Below are positions 10,878-21,592 of a stretch of DNA of 64,000 nucleotides, one piece after another. Numbering within the stretch: the stretch's first letter is position 1; every line of letters starts with the position of its first letter. The notes below the pieces were generated by a model. The model was given only the letters and a program-made list of their open reading frames with translations. It searched no databases and was not told the DNA's origin. Origin of the DNA: Lepidostoma basale (Eukaryota; Arthropoda; Insecta; Trichoptera; Lepidostomatidae); the NCBI GenBank assembly GCA_022606425.2, contig JAHDVF020000510.1:310001-374000 (forward strand). The letters run 5' to 3'. The position numbers and the translations under genes are program-made.

Positions 10878-11340
10878 ACAACTAACTAACCACCACGCCG
10901 TTTCCCCTCAGGGGTAGACAGAGAGGATGGATCGCCATATTGTTCTATCCTGACATAACATGCACGCTCGCCGATTGTTCCTACTTCGAGCATGGCCGCC
11001 TTTCAGTAATTGATTAATTTGGTCATGCCATGTCTTCCTTGGCTTTCCTCGACTTCTTTTTCCATTCACACTACTTGTATATATCGTTTTAACCATTCTT
11101 TCCTTATCCATTCGTTCCATATGTCCACACCATCTTAGTGCTCCTTTCTTGATTTTATTTATCACGCATTCATCCGCTTTACATTCCTTTCTTACTTCAT
11201 CATTAGATATTCTATCATACATTGTTTTTCCGCACATCCTTCTTAGTGACCTCATTTCTACGGCATCCTACTTTCATCCTTCTTCTGCCAAATCCAAGCT
11301 TCACTTCCATTAATAAGGGTCGGGACTAGAACTCCATTGA
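10878..11340 (-). mobile_element. LINE A fragment with 115-codon open frame
   Basis: Minus-strand frame 11255-10908 keeps MRSLRRMCGKTMYDRISNDE, CVINKIKKGALRWCGHMERM, SRGKPRKTWHDQI, NNRRACM and the WRSILSVYP end, with a small deletion in the CMNVEEARE region. TTAG-type tail at 10878-10890. Only the N-terminal side is lost. Confidence 0.92.
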
Positions 11341-11369
11341 ACTCTATAAATATTATATATAATTTGATG

Positions 11370-12035
11370 CACTATGAGAGATCTCGGGGTCATCTATGAG
11401 AGTATATTAACTTTTCACGCTCATTTAGGGAGAATTTGGGCTTCATCATTCGGACCGGAAGGGTTTTCAGAGATCCCAATGTGCTCAGAGAACTATACAA
11501 TTCATTGGTTCGGAACAGACTCGAAAGTGGTTCTGTGATATGGAATCCGCCGAAGGCGAGATATTCCCTTTTACTGGAGAGGGTTCAGAAAAAAATTCTG
11601 AGGTACCTCTACAAGAAGGAGTATGGTAGCTATCCATGGCTCTATCCAATGTTGGGGTCTAATTCTCATAACCCATTTCTTTAGATTAATTAGGGGATAT
11701 ATTGAAAATTCAGCCGTGCTGGAGGGTGTAGATCTTTTTGTTCCCGACAGATATCTCCGACAGCGCCAGCATAGATTGTTATTTCTTTCGGCCGCAAGAA
11801 CCAACTTGCCTCTAATAAGGCCGGTGGGAAGAGCAATCAGTCTGCTGATCAAGATTACCTCGGATATCGACGTCTTTCATAGTAGTAAAAATAATCTTAA
11901 CATTAGAGAGTATCTCATCTTCCTAAAGTTGAACCAGCTCTCATGCGTTATTGATTCTTTACCCTTTCTCAAATAGATGCCTTAAACTGTAATTATGTTT
12001 CTTTTGAGTGAAAAAATAAACTGATAAACTGAAAC
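11370..12035 (+). mobile_element. LINE B 3' fragment, long
   Basis: Two overlapping frames: 11436-11684 (LGFIIRTGRVFRDPNVLREL, LVRNRLESGSVIWNPPKARY, LLERVQKKILR) and 11623-11976 (LIRGYIENSAVLEGVDLFVP, LRQRQHRLLF, RTNLPLIRPVGRAISLL). The frameshift near 11650 coincides with a deletion after SYPWLYP. The tail includes AATAAACTGATAAACTGA. Confidence 0.92.
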
Positions 12036-12039
12036 TGAT

Positions 12040-12735
12040 AAACTAAAGAGATGTACAAACAATTAGAGGATACAGCAGCCCGAATTGGTTTGCAAGTCAA
12101 TAAGACCAAATGGATGAGTGTTTCCAAGAAGAATAATGGTCAAGCCTTACTACTGAGAGATATATGCATGGAGATAGATAAAATTGAGCGAGTTAGAGAG
12201 TTGACGGAGACCAACGATATGCACGCGAAGTTAGAACACAGAGGATGAGGACGTTCCTTCCGTTCGAGTCCAAGCTTTTAACACCATCATCAAGCCGGTG
12301 GTAACATATGGTTCTGAGCCGTGGACAATGACTCTAAAAGAACAACAAATAATCTACTGGTTTGAGAATAGGAAACAAAGAATGATCCTGGGACCCAGAC
12401 CCGGTGTTGCAGCGGGAACTTGGAGGCATAGGACCAACCAAGAGATGATCCAGCAGCCCATTAAACAAGCACCATGACCTGCTAGCATGGATTAGACACG
12501 TATGCCGAGCCGGTTAGACCAGATAAATTAAGACCCTATACGCGTCTTGACCAACCAGAGTAAGGCCTCTTGGAAGGCCTAGACAGCGCCTAATCGATGA
12601 TGTTCTGGTTGATCTGGCTAGGTTGGTCGAATCGGACTACTGGAAGTAAAAGGCGCAGGATCGAGAAACTTGGAGAAAAATCATCAAGGAGTGTAAAACT
12701 CTTCAAGGGTTTGAGAGAAGAGAGAGAAGCATATG
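12040..12735 (+). mobile_element. LINE G fragment
   Basis: Open piece 12051-12248 reads YKQLEDTAARIGLQVNKTKW, which in LINEs follows the catalytic YADD-bearing block; then VTYGSEPWTMTLKEQQIIYW, RMILGPRPGVAAGTW and WIRHVCRAG in shifted frames. The best LINE G copy here. The catalytic aspartates lie upstream and are missing. Confidence 0.82.
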
Positions 12736-12737
12736 TA

Positions 12738-12925
12738 CTAACTAACACTACCATCACGTTGTTTCTGTGAAGCACTAAGCAGAAATAATGGACTTCCACA
12801 CCGTTTATTCTTGACACACTTCTCCTGATTCCACACGTGGTTGATATTTAATATTTGATTGATTTGATTGTCCACATTTTCCTCGGTCTTTCCTTATTTA
12901 ATGTTATTTTTACGTCGTTTAAATA
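12738..12925 (-). mobile_element. LINE A 3' fragment, left half of inverted pair
   Basis: Antisense LINE A beginning in its tail (AACTAACACTACC) and running into the RGRP-coding stretch. It is divergent and abuts a sense copy on its right. Confidence 0.8.
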
Positions 12926-13095
12926 TCGACGTAAATGGAACTGGATTTACGGAGTCAGAAAAATCGACGTGCGCGCATGACACGATGTATGAGTGTTGAG
13001 AAAGTGAGAGAAGTATGTCAGGAAAGAAAAGTGTGGCAATCGATTCTTTCCACCCACCACTCCGTGGAGACGGCGTGATGGTTAGTTAGTTAGTG
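12926..13095 (+). mobile_element. LINE A 3' fragment, right half of inverted pair
   Basis: Sense LINE A from the NRRARMTRCMSVEKVREVCQ-coding region to the tail TGGTTAGTTAGTTAG. The two halves meet head-to-head at about 12925 within the same part of the element, so the pair is a truncated inverted repeat. Confidence 0.82.
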
Positions 13096-13099
13096 GAAA

Positions 13100-13600
13100 A
13101 AAGGGAGTTATATTATTTGTCCTAAAAATGGGGAGGTAGGATAAAAAAGTTATAGAACCTGTGGTATTTACAAAGATGCTTTACTCCATACAAATAAAAA
13201 TACATTTAATAAGAGGCCTGTTTTCACAGGACTTGTATCAAAATATGAAAGAAAGAAAGGAAAAATTCTGCGAAAAGCTGTGTATCTTGGAGGTTATTTT
13301 TGGGTGTTTATCATCACGCATCTTTGTCAATAGCGTAACATTCATCGCGGTATCAAAGAATTAATGCGGTGTGGGAAGGTACCTACCCGGAACCGAGTAC
13401 CTACTCGGTAGAAAGTGAAACCTTTGACCCGAGATTGTCAATTCAAAAGGCCAAAATCGAACTGTCAGCCGTCGGAGCTTATGGGTGACATTTGGTTAGG
13501 GAAAAGAACTACAGAGGTCGGAAAAAATATTTGAATCGTTCTTTTTTCGAACGCAGAAAAACAGATTCAAACACTGCATTCTTTATGGAGTAAACTAAAT
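13100..13600. other. No recognised element
   Basis: AT-rich, with a 67-codon frame (13161-13364) lacking motifs and a small local repeat of GTACCTAC..CGG around 13378-13410. Confidence 0.35.
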
Positions 13601-13604
13601 ACAA

Positions 13605-13735
13605 CTGCTACAGGAAGTGGTAGGCAAACAGAATGTATCGCCAAACTGTTTTTTCTATACATTCCTTCACATTCATACATCGTGTCATGCATGCACGTCG
13701 ATCTCACCTACTCTTGGCGTGGTCGACATGTAATA
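13605..13735 (-). mobile_element. LINE A 3' fragment
   Basis: Antisense of the WRYIL.AYH and CMTRCMNVKE regions; the TTAG tail itself is lost. Confidence 0.75.
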
Positions 13736-13768
13736 TAAAAAAATTAAGAGTTAGATTTTTTTTTAATT

Positions 13769-14052
13769 AAAGCCGTGCCACACTGTTTTTAACAAGCTCT
13801 CCACATAGGTCTCCATCGGCGGTTTAAAACTGTGTAGACACTTGTTTCAAACCAAAATTCGTTTGACCTTCAACAACCTTTGTGGACGGACGCGCATAGT
13901 ATGCGTGTGGATCCACCGTTTAAACACGCATTCCACATGTGGAGAGCTTGTTTACAACAGTATGTGGACGCTACACCAACCGTGGGCTCCACAGCTCTCC
14001 ACCAAGGTCACCCCTGTGGAGAGCTTGTTTCAAACAGTGTGGCACGGCCTTT
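13769..14052. mobile_element. MITE with about 43-bp terminal inverted repeats
   Basis: Termini AAAGCCGTGCCACACTGTTT and its inverse ending GTGTGGCACGGCCTTT; pairing continues through AACAAGCTCTCCACA. The interior repeats GAGAGCTTGTTT several times. No transposase and no clear target-site duplication. The CCACACTG..AACAAGCT core is shared with the MITE at 50956, so the two probably belong to one superfamily. Confidence 0.87.
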
Positions 14053-14081
14053 ACTAAATAGTTTTGAACGTTCATTTACTG

Positions 14082-14170
14082 ATTAAACCAACTAACCATC
14101 ACGCCGTTTTTCCAGAGGGGTAGGCAGAGAGGATGGACAGCCATATTGCTCTGCACCGACATACTTTTCT
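14082..14170 (-). mobile_element. LINE A 3' fragment, left of SINE
   Basis: Antisense tail plus the WLSILSAYP-coding stretch. It resumes at 14370 on the other side of a SINE-1 copy, with about 200 bp of LINE missing between. Confidence 0.85.
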
Positions 14171-14369
14171 AGATTTTTTTGTACGAGTATACAACAAGTT
14201 ATTTGAAACCAATTACTTAACACAATTTGTTATTTGTTTTAGCGAGTATATTGATTCTCATGACATGTGATTTGTCACGTTAATTCCATTTTATTGTCAC
14301 GTTAATTCTGCACCAGACCAAAGACAGTGTGACACACTGCTATCGCCAAGAATCCAAACGGAGACCTTC
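14171..14369 (-). mobile_element. SINE-1 copy
   Basis: Shares with 24520, 48025 and 51920 the block TTGATTCTCATGACATG, GTCACGTTAATTCTGCACCAGA and the degraded tRNA head on the minus strand. Its GTATACAACAAGTTA end is also found at 15343 and 48028. Confidence 0.7.
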
Positions 14370-14565
14370 TAACGGCCTTCGAACCATCTCAGGGATCCTT
14401 TTTTTAATTTTATCCATGATGCAGTTATCTGCCTTACATTTCTTTCGTATTTCATCGTTCGGTATTCTATCATACAACGTTTTCCCGCATATTCTTTTCA
14501 GTGATCTCGTTTCTACGGTATTTATCCTACTTTCATCGTTCTTTTGCAAGTTCTAAGCTTCATTT
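14370..14565 (-). mobile_element. LINE A fragment, right of SINE
   Basis: Minus-strand frame 14549-14340 reads KNDESRINTVETRSLKRICG, TLYDRIPNDEIRKKCKADN and CIMDKIKKRIPEMV. Confidence 0.88.
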
Positions 14566-14584
14566 CTATTCTGATTTATTGGAG

Positions 14585-14940
14585 TTAATATTTTTATGCG
14601 CATGTAATGTGCACTGCGGCTGTCTCTGACCGTTTTACGAACGAAAACAGAACGAAATTGAAAGGTTTGCCGCCATTTTGCGCTGACATCTGACGGCGGG
14701 TGGCACATTGACATTTTATGCAAAGGCGGTCAGATTGGGCGAGGGGAAAGGTGGAGGGGGAGACGAAGGAGATGTCGCAAATACAAAAAAGGAACAGTGT
14801 TCTCTTTTTAATGTCAGATTTTGACAGATGACACAATGGTTGCTTGAGATGTACCCAAGGTACAACCTCAAAGTTTTCATAGTATTTTTTCTTATTATAT
14901 TTATATATTTAAATTGAATACAATAGTAATATGATATATT
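14585..14940. other. No recognised element
   Basis: Mixed composition, with GGAAAGGTGGAGGGGGAG around 14744. The antisense frame 14594-14836 has no motif. Confidence 0.35.
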
Positions 14941-14946
14941 ATATTA

Positions 14947-15325
14947 ATACCAAACGACGAAATAAGGAAGAAATGTAAGGCAGATGCAGGTATGAAAGAG
15001 CTGAAAGGGTTGGATGTAGGTGCCAAAATGAGCGGAGTGTCAGTAAGCGGATGACACTGTCCTACTTGCAAACAACGAGCATGAACTACAATTCCTGGTG
15101 AATGGTATGCATGCGAAATGATCTGATGATGAATGTTAATAAGTCCAAGGTAATGATTTTGGAAAAATAAGAAATCATGACAGTCTGCAACATTAGCGCG
15201 TATGGTGAAAATTTGGAGAAAGAAGACGAGTTCGTGTATTTAGTTAGTATGTTAACAAAAGATGAGCGGGTGGAGAGGGATATTGAAAGATGGGTTGGGG
15301 CAGGCAACAATGTGAATGGTGCACT
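14947..15325 (+). mobile_element. LINE A fragment retaining part of the reverse-transcriptase core
   Basis: After a short piece encoding IPNDEIRKKCKAD (14947-14980), the plus strand reads DDTVLLANNEHELQFLVNGM at 15049-15108, the end of the YADD catalytic motif, then NVNKSKVMILEK and ISAYGENLEKEDEFVYLVSM, ending in INGAL-like sequence. One of few copies reaching the polymerase active site. The inverted order of the two pieces implies rearrangement. Confidence 0.8.
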
Positions 15326-15480
15326 TTTTTTTTTTTTTTTTTTGTATACAACAGGTTTTTATGACCCTATTACTGTATACAATTTACATAAATTTTGCAT
15401 GCATTTTACATACATTTTAAAATAAAACAATTAAAATAAAATAAAACAATATTTAACAGTTGTGGTATGTACCTATATGT
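15326..15480 (-). mobile_element. Poly-T and SINE-1 terminal fragment
   Basis: A run of about 19 T is followed by GTATACAACAGGTTTTTATG, matching the end of SINE-1 at 48028. Read on the minus strand this is a SINE 3' end with an A-rich tail. Confidence 0.5.
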
Positions 15481-15529
15481 TCCTTAAAGGACATATAGGT
15501 CATTTGGAAAATGTCCACATCCACTCCAC

Positions 15530-15995
15530 TTAAAAATGTCATCGCAAACAAAAACCTATCCAAAACAGCTAGAATGGCAGTGCACAATAGTGTTCTTCTA
15601 CCGACCCTTATGTATAGAAGCGAAGCATGGAACTGTCAAAAGAAGGATGAAAGTAGAATAAATGCAGTAAAAATGAGATCTTTTAGACGAATTTGTAGAT
15701 ACTTTGTGTATGATAGAATGTCGAATAAAATATAAGAAGTGAATGCGGTGCTAACGATGGTGTTATGAACAAAATAATGAAAGGATCTTTGGTGGTTTTG
15801 ACACATGAAAATAATGAATGAAGAAAGAATGGTAAAAAAAGTATATGTTAACGATGTAAATAGAAATGGAATAGAGGAAGACCGAGGTAAACGTGGCACG
15901 ATCAAATAAATCAAATATTGAATGTCGGGAGTAGTCGGAGAAATCAACGCGCGTGCATGACATGATGTATAAATGTCAAGGAAGCGTACCAAAAC
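15530..15995 (+). mobile_element. LINE A fragment
   Basis: Frame 15511-15735 has TPLKNVIANKNLSKTARMAV, HNSVLLPTLMYRSEAWNCQK and RSFRRICRYFVYDRMSN; the rest (MNKIMKGSL, KKVYVNDVNR, SRNQRAC) is frameshifted. The 3' end is replaced at about 15996 by an HHR-b repeat. Confidence 0.9.
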
Positions 15996-16090
15996 GAACA
16001 GTTCGTTTTGTAACCCTGATGAAGCTCCGGCGGGAGCGAAACCGGTTGGTTTGACAAAAATAAAGAGATGTAATAACAAATAAAAGTGTT
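15996..16090 (+). repeat. HHR-b repeat containing the best hammerhead fold
   Basis: Unit of about 95 bp ending in GACAAAAATAAAGAG and an AAAAGTGTTTTAAAA tail like other HHR-b copies. The ribozyme-like core is listed separately. It separates two LINE A fragments. Confidence 0.7.
16006..16059 (+). ncRNA. Type I hammerhead ribozyme candidate
   Basis: CTGATGA (16016-16022), one extra A (16023), stem II GCTCC/GGAGC (16024-16028 with 16033-16037, loop GGCG), GAAA (16038-16041), stem III AC/GT closed by loop CG (16043-16044), cleavage site GTT with H17 at 16047. Stem I pairs AACC (16012-16015) with GGTT (16048-16051), and TTTTGT (16006-16011) with ACAAAA (16054-16059) across a 2-nt bulge. All invariant core bases are present; the extra A after A9 is the only departure. 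Confidence 0.65.
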
Positions 16091-16094
16091 TTAA

Positions 16095-16385
16095 AATACA
16101 AAGTTGTCATCTAAAAGACTTTCCAAAAAATCTATTCAAAAGTCTATCCAAAAAAACTTAATGGCATTCTTGTGCCGACCCTTATGTATGAAAGTGAAGC
16201 ATGGCGATGTCAAAATAAGATTGTAAGTAGAACGTATGCTTTAGAAATCACATCTCTTATCAACGAGCGTGCTTGTCACTGTGTATGAATGAAGAGGAAT
16301 CAGCGAGAGTTATATCAGGATAGAAGATTGTGGCGGTCTATACTCTCAACCTACCCTTTCAGGGAAACATAGGTTAACTAGATAG
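16095..16385 (+). mobile_element. LINE A fragment, deleted internally
   Basis: Keeps GILVPTLMYESEAWRCQNK and the terminal WRSILSTYPFRE-like stretch, with most of the middle missing, and ends GGTTAACTAG. Heavily decayed. Confidence 0.82.
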
Positions 16386-16399
16386 AAATATAATTGAAA

Positions 16400-17915
16400 T
16401 AAAAATAGATAAACGAAACAAAAAAACACGAAAAGAAAGCAGAAAAGTTACTTAATGAAAAAAATCAACTTATGATATTTTTATAATCTGTATCATAACA
16501 TACCACGAATCGTATAATATTCTGAGAAATATTGGATTGTTATTCCTGTTTCTTATTCTTGATTCGTAGATATACAAAAACAAATTAAACGTACTCTTCA
16601 AATTAATATTAAATATTAAATTTCTCAAAATAGATATGGAAATGCTATTTTGAGAAATGTATACTTGCTAGCAAGTTATTGGTGAAGAAAAATAAGGGTC
16701 TGACATTACAAAGGTGTCTAGTATAAAAAAACTTTAAAAGAGTTTTTGGTCCCAATTGGTGTTAAACTGTGCAAAATGATTGAATAATATAATAACAAAC
16801 AACATAACAATTCCAGTCAGAGCCAATAAAGCAAGTTTCTATGATCGATTTTTGCATACCTCAACCACGGTATTTTCAACCACTCTATTTTGGATCCATC
16901 AAGTGAGACCTTTCTATTTACTATGTTACTCCCCAATTGAATTGTTGAATAAAAATTATCCCTTTCCATTGAGATTATTTTAAATTGATTACTTTTCCTG
17001 GCTGATTGTATTACTTGAATCCAGTGTTCCGGATTGTAAATATCTAGAAAAAATCATTTTTGTTTTTCAATTAAACCTGATCACATGGTAAATAGGAATG
17101 ACCACTCACTAAAAAAATTATAGTCAATGTCATTCACCACATAATAAAAATTGGACACAATATACATGAACTTCATTTTCGGCACTAATACTTTGGACTG
17201 ACCATTATGGTCCACTTTTGCATTGAGAATATTTTTAAATATTTACATGCAAAAACAAAAAAAACACCTCCATCTAAAGAATATTGTTGAAACTAACTTT
17301 AGTCCGTTTTTGAATCGAAGAAACACATGTTTTAGACACATTCCCATAGTTAACCCAATATTGGCCATCATGTGGGTTAGTCCACTTTTCCTTTGAATGC
17401 CTCAATTAACAGAAGGTTTGGATGATTAAAATCTTTGCAAATGAAGTTGACAAATGAAAATAATTAGCCATAGAAAAAGCGCATAAAAAGTCGTTCGTGT
17501 TCATAAATGCAACAGAATACGAAAGCTTCGCCATCCCGCCGCTAGGAGCGTGCTATCTGGCGGGAACTCCGTCATAATAATAACTCCCGTCATCCGCCAT
17601 TCCGGCATGGACGTGCGCGTTCATATTTCATGAGTGTCGCCGCCATTCGCCGGTGTGGCCAGGCGGGTAAATAATTAAAAATAAATGCACTTTCACACGT
17701 GAAGAGGTGACCACTCGAAAGCTACCATTTTCGGGCATAGTTTGTCGGCAAAATGGCGGGTTTTAATACCAATTTTCGGTGTAGTCTAGCCGAAGCATAA
17801 TGTAAATCACATTTTTTTTATAAACTAAAGGCGTTAACGCTGTGGAAATATCATAATGACGAATTTTTAAAGAATTAACACTGTTTTTTCTAATTATGGC
17901 AGTGTTTTAATTCAT
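16400..17915. other. No recognised element
   Basis: The longest stretch without an assigned repeat. Mostly AT-rich; an imperfect inverted repeat TTTCTCAAAATAG..CTATTTTGAGAAA lies at 16621-16659. A GC-richer island with CCGCC and GGCGGG motifs occupies 17520-17680. No convincing exon. Confidence 0.35.
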
Positions 17916-17917
17916 AA

Positions 17918-18345
17918 AAATGTTACTCATGTTAAAATGTAGGATAAATGGCGTAAAAATGAGATCACTGAGAAGAATGTGCGGGAAAACGATTACCGAT
18001 CAACAAAATAAGGAAAAATGTAAGGCAGATGATTGTATCATAAGTAAAAATAGAAAAAGGATCCCTGAGATGGTTTGGACATATGGAACGAATGGACGAG
18101 AAGAGAATGGTTAAAATGTTGTATACAAGCAGTGTGAAAGGAAAGAAAAGCCGTAGAAGGCCAAGGAAAGTATGGTATGACCAAATTAATCATATACTGA
18201 AAGGCGGCAGCCATCGAAGCTGGAAAAATCGACGAGTGCGCATGTTACGATGTATGAATGTGAAGGGAGCTTGAGAGGTGTCAGGACACAACGGTATGGC
18301 GGTTCATCTTCCAGTGAAACAGCCTGATGGTTGGATAGTTAGTTA
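17918..18345 (+). mobile_element. LINE A fragment
   Basis: Frames 17920-18114 (INGVKMRSLRRMCGKTITDQ, EKCKADDCIISK, RIPEMVWTYGTNG) and 18083-18274 (MERMDEKRMVKMLYTSSVKG, RRRPRKVWYDQINHILKGG), overlapping by a frameshift. TTAG tail at 18330-18347. Confidence 0.92.
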
Positions 18346-18392
18346 GTTGCCTCTGCCTACCCATGTGGAGAAACGGCGTCATGGTTTGCTTG
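18346..18392 (+). mobile_element. LINE A terminal fragment, GTT-tailed type
   Basis: Only CCTCTGCCTACCCATGTGGAG to GTCATGGTTTGCTTG remains, a second 3' end immediately after the preceding copy. Confidence 0.75.
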
Positions 18393-18461
18393 TTTTATAA
18401 GTAATTTTTAATGGACTTAACTACGATAGTTCAGAAAAAATAAACCATTAGATTTCATTAT

Positions 18462-18860
18462 GAAAATGGTATTTTTTACGTTTTAAAAAAATAACAAAGG
18501 ATTCTAAATATGAAACTGACAGCAAATCGTCGGTTCATAGGTAAAACTCATTAAGTGACATTTTAATTATTTTTTTTGCAATTTCTGTATCAGACTTGTG
18601 AATTCTACGTCAGAAAATAATCGCCAAGTGTTTTTATTAAAGAATAACTGTTATTCTTTAATAAATTGCAACAAAAAAGTCACTTAATGAGTTTTACCTT
18701 TGAACCGACGATTTGCTGTCAGTTTCGTATTTAGAATCTTTTTTTTTTTTTTAAAACGTAAAAAAGAACATTTTCTTTTCTTTTTTGCAAGTCTGATACA
18801 GATATTGCAAAAAAAAATATTTAAATGTCACTTAATGAGTTTTACATTTGAACCGACGAA
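18462..18860. mobile_element. Palindromic MITE plus third arm copy
   Basis: The left arm (18462-18600) and its inverse (18660-18775) pair over TTTTTTACGTTTTAAA, GACAGCAAATCGTCGGTTCA and AAACTCATTAAGTGAC. A further inverse arm lies at 18786-18860. No coding capacity. It may be a foldback element with a later duplication. Confidence 0.85.
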
Positions 18861-19555
18861 ATAATAAATATCAAAGACTTCTTTTATATAAAAAAATATT
18901 TTACCTAACCATACGTAATATTATTTTTCAATCTGGCAATACAAATTTCCGATGGAATAGTTCGTTTTGTCTGAATATGAAATGCGTACTAGATGGTGGT
19001 TTTTGTGGGAAACCTAAGCGTTTATACATCGCATTTTACGAACGCGACGGCCGGACAAAGGCTTACTTTTGACGCCATATTGACTGGGAACGGCGCATTA
19101 TATCGACACAATAAAGCGATCGGACAGAAAAAAGATGCGCGCCGCCACTGAACGTGAAATATCGGCCGCCATTAAAGCATTCGGTGGCGCAGATTTGAAT
19201 TTAGAATTCAGATCTCGATTGTTTTTATTTCGGCGGGAGCGTTCTGTCAAATTAAATTCGAAATTAGAACTTTGTTGGATGCGGTCGTAAAATTAACAGA
19301 AATGTTTATTTTACACTAGCATAAAGACATTTTAAAAGGTCAAAGAAACACAATTATCTTATTTTAGCTTGTAGACATTTTTGGCATTTATTTTTTTACT
19401 ATTTCAACATGTAAAATAAATATTCGAACTTAAAACAAAAATTTAATAACTTAGTATCATGTTATTTTGTCAGAGGGGAAAAGTGTACGGAGAATTGCCC
19501 ACCCTCGTAACGCACGCTTTTAACATTTATATTATCATTATTATTATTATTATTT
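18861..19555. other. No recognised element
   Basis: The frame 18848-19072 is chance-like. A GC-richer segment at 19030-19260 does not recur in the window. Confidence 0.35.
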
Positions 19556-19559
19556 TGTT

Positions 19560-20200
19560 GAAATGCACACTCGTCGATTGTTCCCAATTCGAATGTGACC
19601 GCCTAATAGTAATTGATTGATTTGGTCATGCCATGTTTTCCTCGGTCGTCCTCGGTTTATTTTTCCACTCACGCTGCTTGTGTACTACTTTTTAATCATT
19701 CTTCTCTCATCCATTCGTTCCATATGTCCAAACCATCTCAGGGATCCTTTTTTAATTTTATCCATGATGCAGTCATCTGCCTTACATTTCTCTCTTATTT
19801 CATCGTTCGGTATTCTATCATACAACGTTTTCCCGCACATTCTTCTTAGTGATCTCATTTCTACGGCGTTTATCCTGCTTTCATCCTTCTTTTGCTAGCT
19901 CCAAGCTTCACTTCCGTACATGAGGGTTGGCACTAGAACTCCATTGTGTATTGTCATTTTTGCTTCTGTGGATATATTTTTATTTGCAGTAATGACTTTG
20001 AGTGCGCCATTTATTTTATTCTCAGCACCAACCTTTCTTTCGATGTCTTTCTCTATTTTTCCGTCTCTCGTAAACATGCTTCCCAGATACGTAAATTCGG
20101 TAACTTGCTCCAATTTCTCGCCCATCGCACTTATATCACAAATCGTGATACATTCTTCATTGATCGTGATACATTCGTGATACAAATCGTGATACATTCT
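19560..20200 (-). mobile_element. LINE A, long copy nearly open across a single stop
   Basis: The minus-strand frame 20197-19895 reads CDISAMGEKLEQVTEFTYLG, KDIERKVGAENKINGALKVI and MTIHNGVLVPTLMYGSEAWS, then a TAG, then continues as QKKDESRINAVEMRSLRRMC down to about 19613. Apart from that stop and a few small lesions it is one of the best-preserved C-termini. Its upstream end carries an expanded GAATGTATCACGAT repeat (20127-20200). Confidence 0.92.
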
Positions 20201-20204
20201 TCAA

Positions 20205-20440
20205 ATCTACATAGATGGCTGACTGAAACTGACACGTGAAGATAAATATGGATTTTGAAGTATATATACATCTTCCAAAAATTTGTCATGCATGATCACA
20301 ATAACAAAGGTGGAATGGGGAATGTTGTAATTACATAAGGCGTGCGCTTAACCCAACCAATGACAGGTCATAAGTCCTGTAAACACCTTGATCATCCATG
20401 TTCAGTTTCCAGTTTACGTCTTCGTCTCTATTGAGATACA
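20205..20440 (+). repeat. R245 dispersed repeat
   Basis: From ATAGATGGCTGACTGAAACTG to CTCTATTGAGATACAATTA, with the conserved core GGAATGGGGAATGTTGT and GCGCTTAACCCAACCAATGA. Confidence 0.8.
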
Positions 20441-20444
20441 ATTA

Positions 20445-21000
20445 AAATTCTTCATTGATATTATAAGATATCAAATAAATAAATAAATTCGCTGGGTAAT
20501 TAAAGCTTGATGGTAAATGAGCATTTGTCAATGTCAATCAGAAAATACCGTATTTAATTGGAAGAAAGTAGGAAGATTCGAAATTATTTTTAGATTTTAA
20601 TGGACTCTAGAGGAATGTCCGTGTCTAGAGGGACCGAGGCATCATGGCGCATCCCATTTAAAACGTATTAATCTTTCACCGTGTTTTATACAGAAATAAC
20701 TATGGATAAACAACCAATTACCGAGCGCCACAGCCATTAGAGGACGCGCTAATGACGCTCTCACGTGTGAACCGGCCTTTAGCGAGCGGAGGGGGATGTG
20801 TGAACGCGGCGTTGTTATTCGAACGAAATTTAAACGCCCTGTGACAAATGAACCAAAAAGATACTTTTTTGTCTTTGAATTGCAATCATAGATAATTGTA
20901 AACATTTAGTACCTTCCTTGCCGAAGCTGTGTAGCCAATACACATTGCTTTTAATAATTATCGAATAAGTAATATTATAATATAATACAATAAAAACTTC
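20445..21000. other. No recognised element
   Basis: AT-rich, with a GC-richer part near 20720-20830. The antisense frame 20642-20905 has no motif. Confidence 0.35.
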
Positions 21001-21003
21001 GGC

Positions 21004-21150
21004 CCTATCCAAAAAAGCTAAAATGGCATTGCACAATGATGTTCTTGTACCAACCCTTATGAATAGAAGGGAAACACGGAACTGGCAGAAGATGGACGAA
21101 GGGAGAATACATACAATAGAAATGAGATTTGTTGGACGAATGTATGATGA
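21004..21150 (+). mobile_element. LINE A fragment
   Basis: Reads LHNDVLVPTLMNRRETRNWQ and RIHTIEMRFVGRMYDD, then breaks into an antisense LINE D. Confidence 0.85.
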
Positions 21151-21330
21151 TGAGGTCCAGCTGTCCCTCCATCTCTTAGGCGGTCTTCCAGGTGGGCAGT
21201 GTCCGGAGGCGATTTCATAAGTGGCTGTATATGCGAGTCTGTCACCATCCATTCGTACATGGTCCCTCCAGTATCTTCTTCTGGATCTACTCCACCGAAC
21301 GATATCCTCAATTTCGCCTATCTCATGTAC
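21150..21330 (-). mobile_element. LINE D fragment
   Basis: Minus strand: EIEDIVRWSRSRRRYW-like, MDGDRLAYTATYEIA and PPGRPPKRWRDSWTSSS. Inserted head-to-head against LINE A at 21150. Confidence 0.82.
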
Positions 21331-21592
21331 GTAATTTCTAAGTGCTATTATGTTATGTTCTTTTCTATCACATGTACGTAATTTCTAAGTTCTATTATGT
21401 TAGGTATTTTTTCTATATCAAGTACGTAAGTTCTAATTTCTATTATGTTATGTTCTTTTCTATCTCATGTTCGTAATTTCTATCATGTTATGTTCTTTTC
21501 TATCCTATGTACGTAATTTCTTATTTATATTATGTTATGTTCTTTTCTATCTCATGTACGTAATTTCGAATTTCTCTTATGTTATCCTTATT
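21318..21592. repeat. 47-bp minisatellite, six copies
   Basis: Repeating CTATCTCATGTACGTAATTT and TATTATGTTATGTTCTTTT blocks with phases at 21324, 21371, 21419, 21466, 21505 and 21553; one unit is shortened to 39 bp. Overlapping frames read YVISK..YVILF and are by-products. Confidence 0.93.

Noticed and set aside
17515..17690. Host exon or CpG-rich promoter
   Set aside because: GC-richer than its surroundings, but frames are short and there is no supported start, splice or TATA arrangement.
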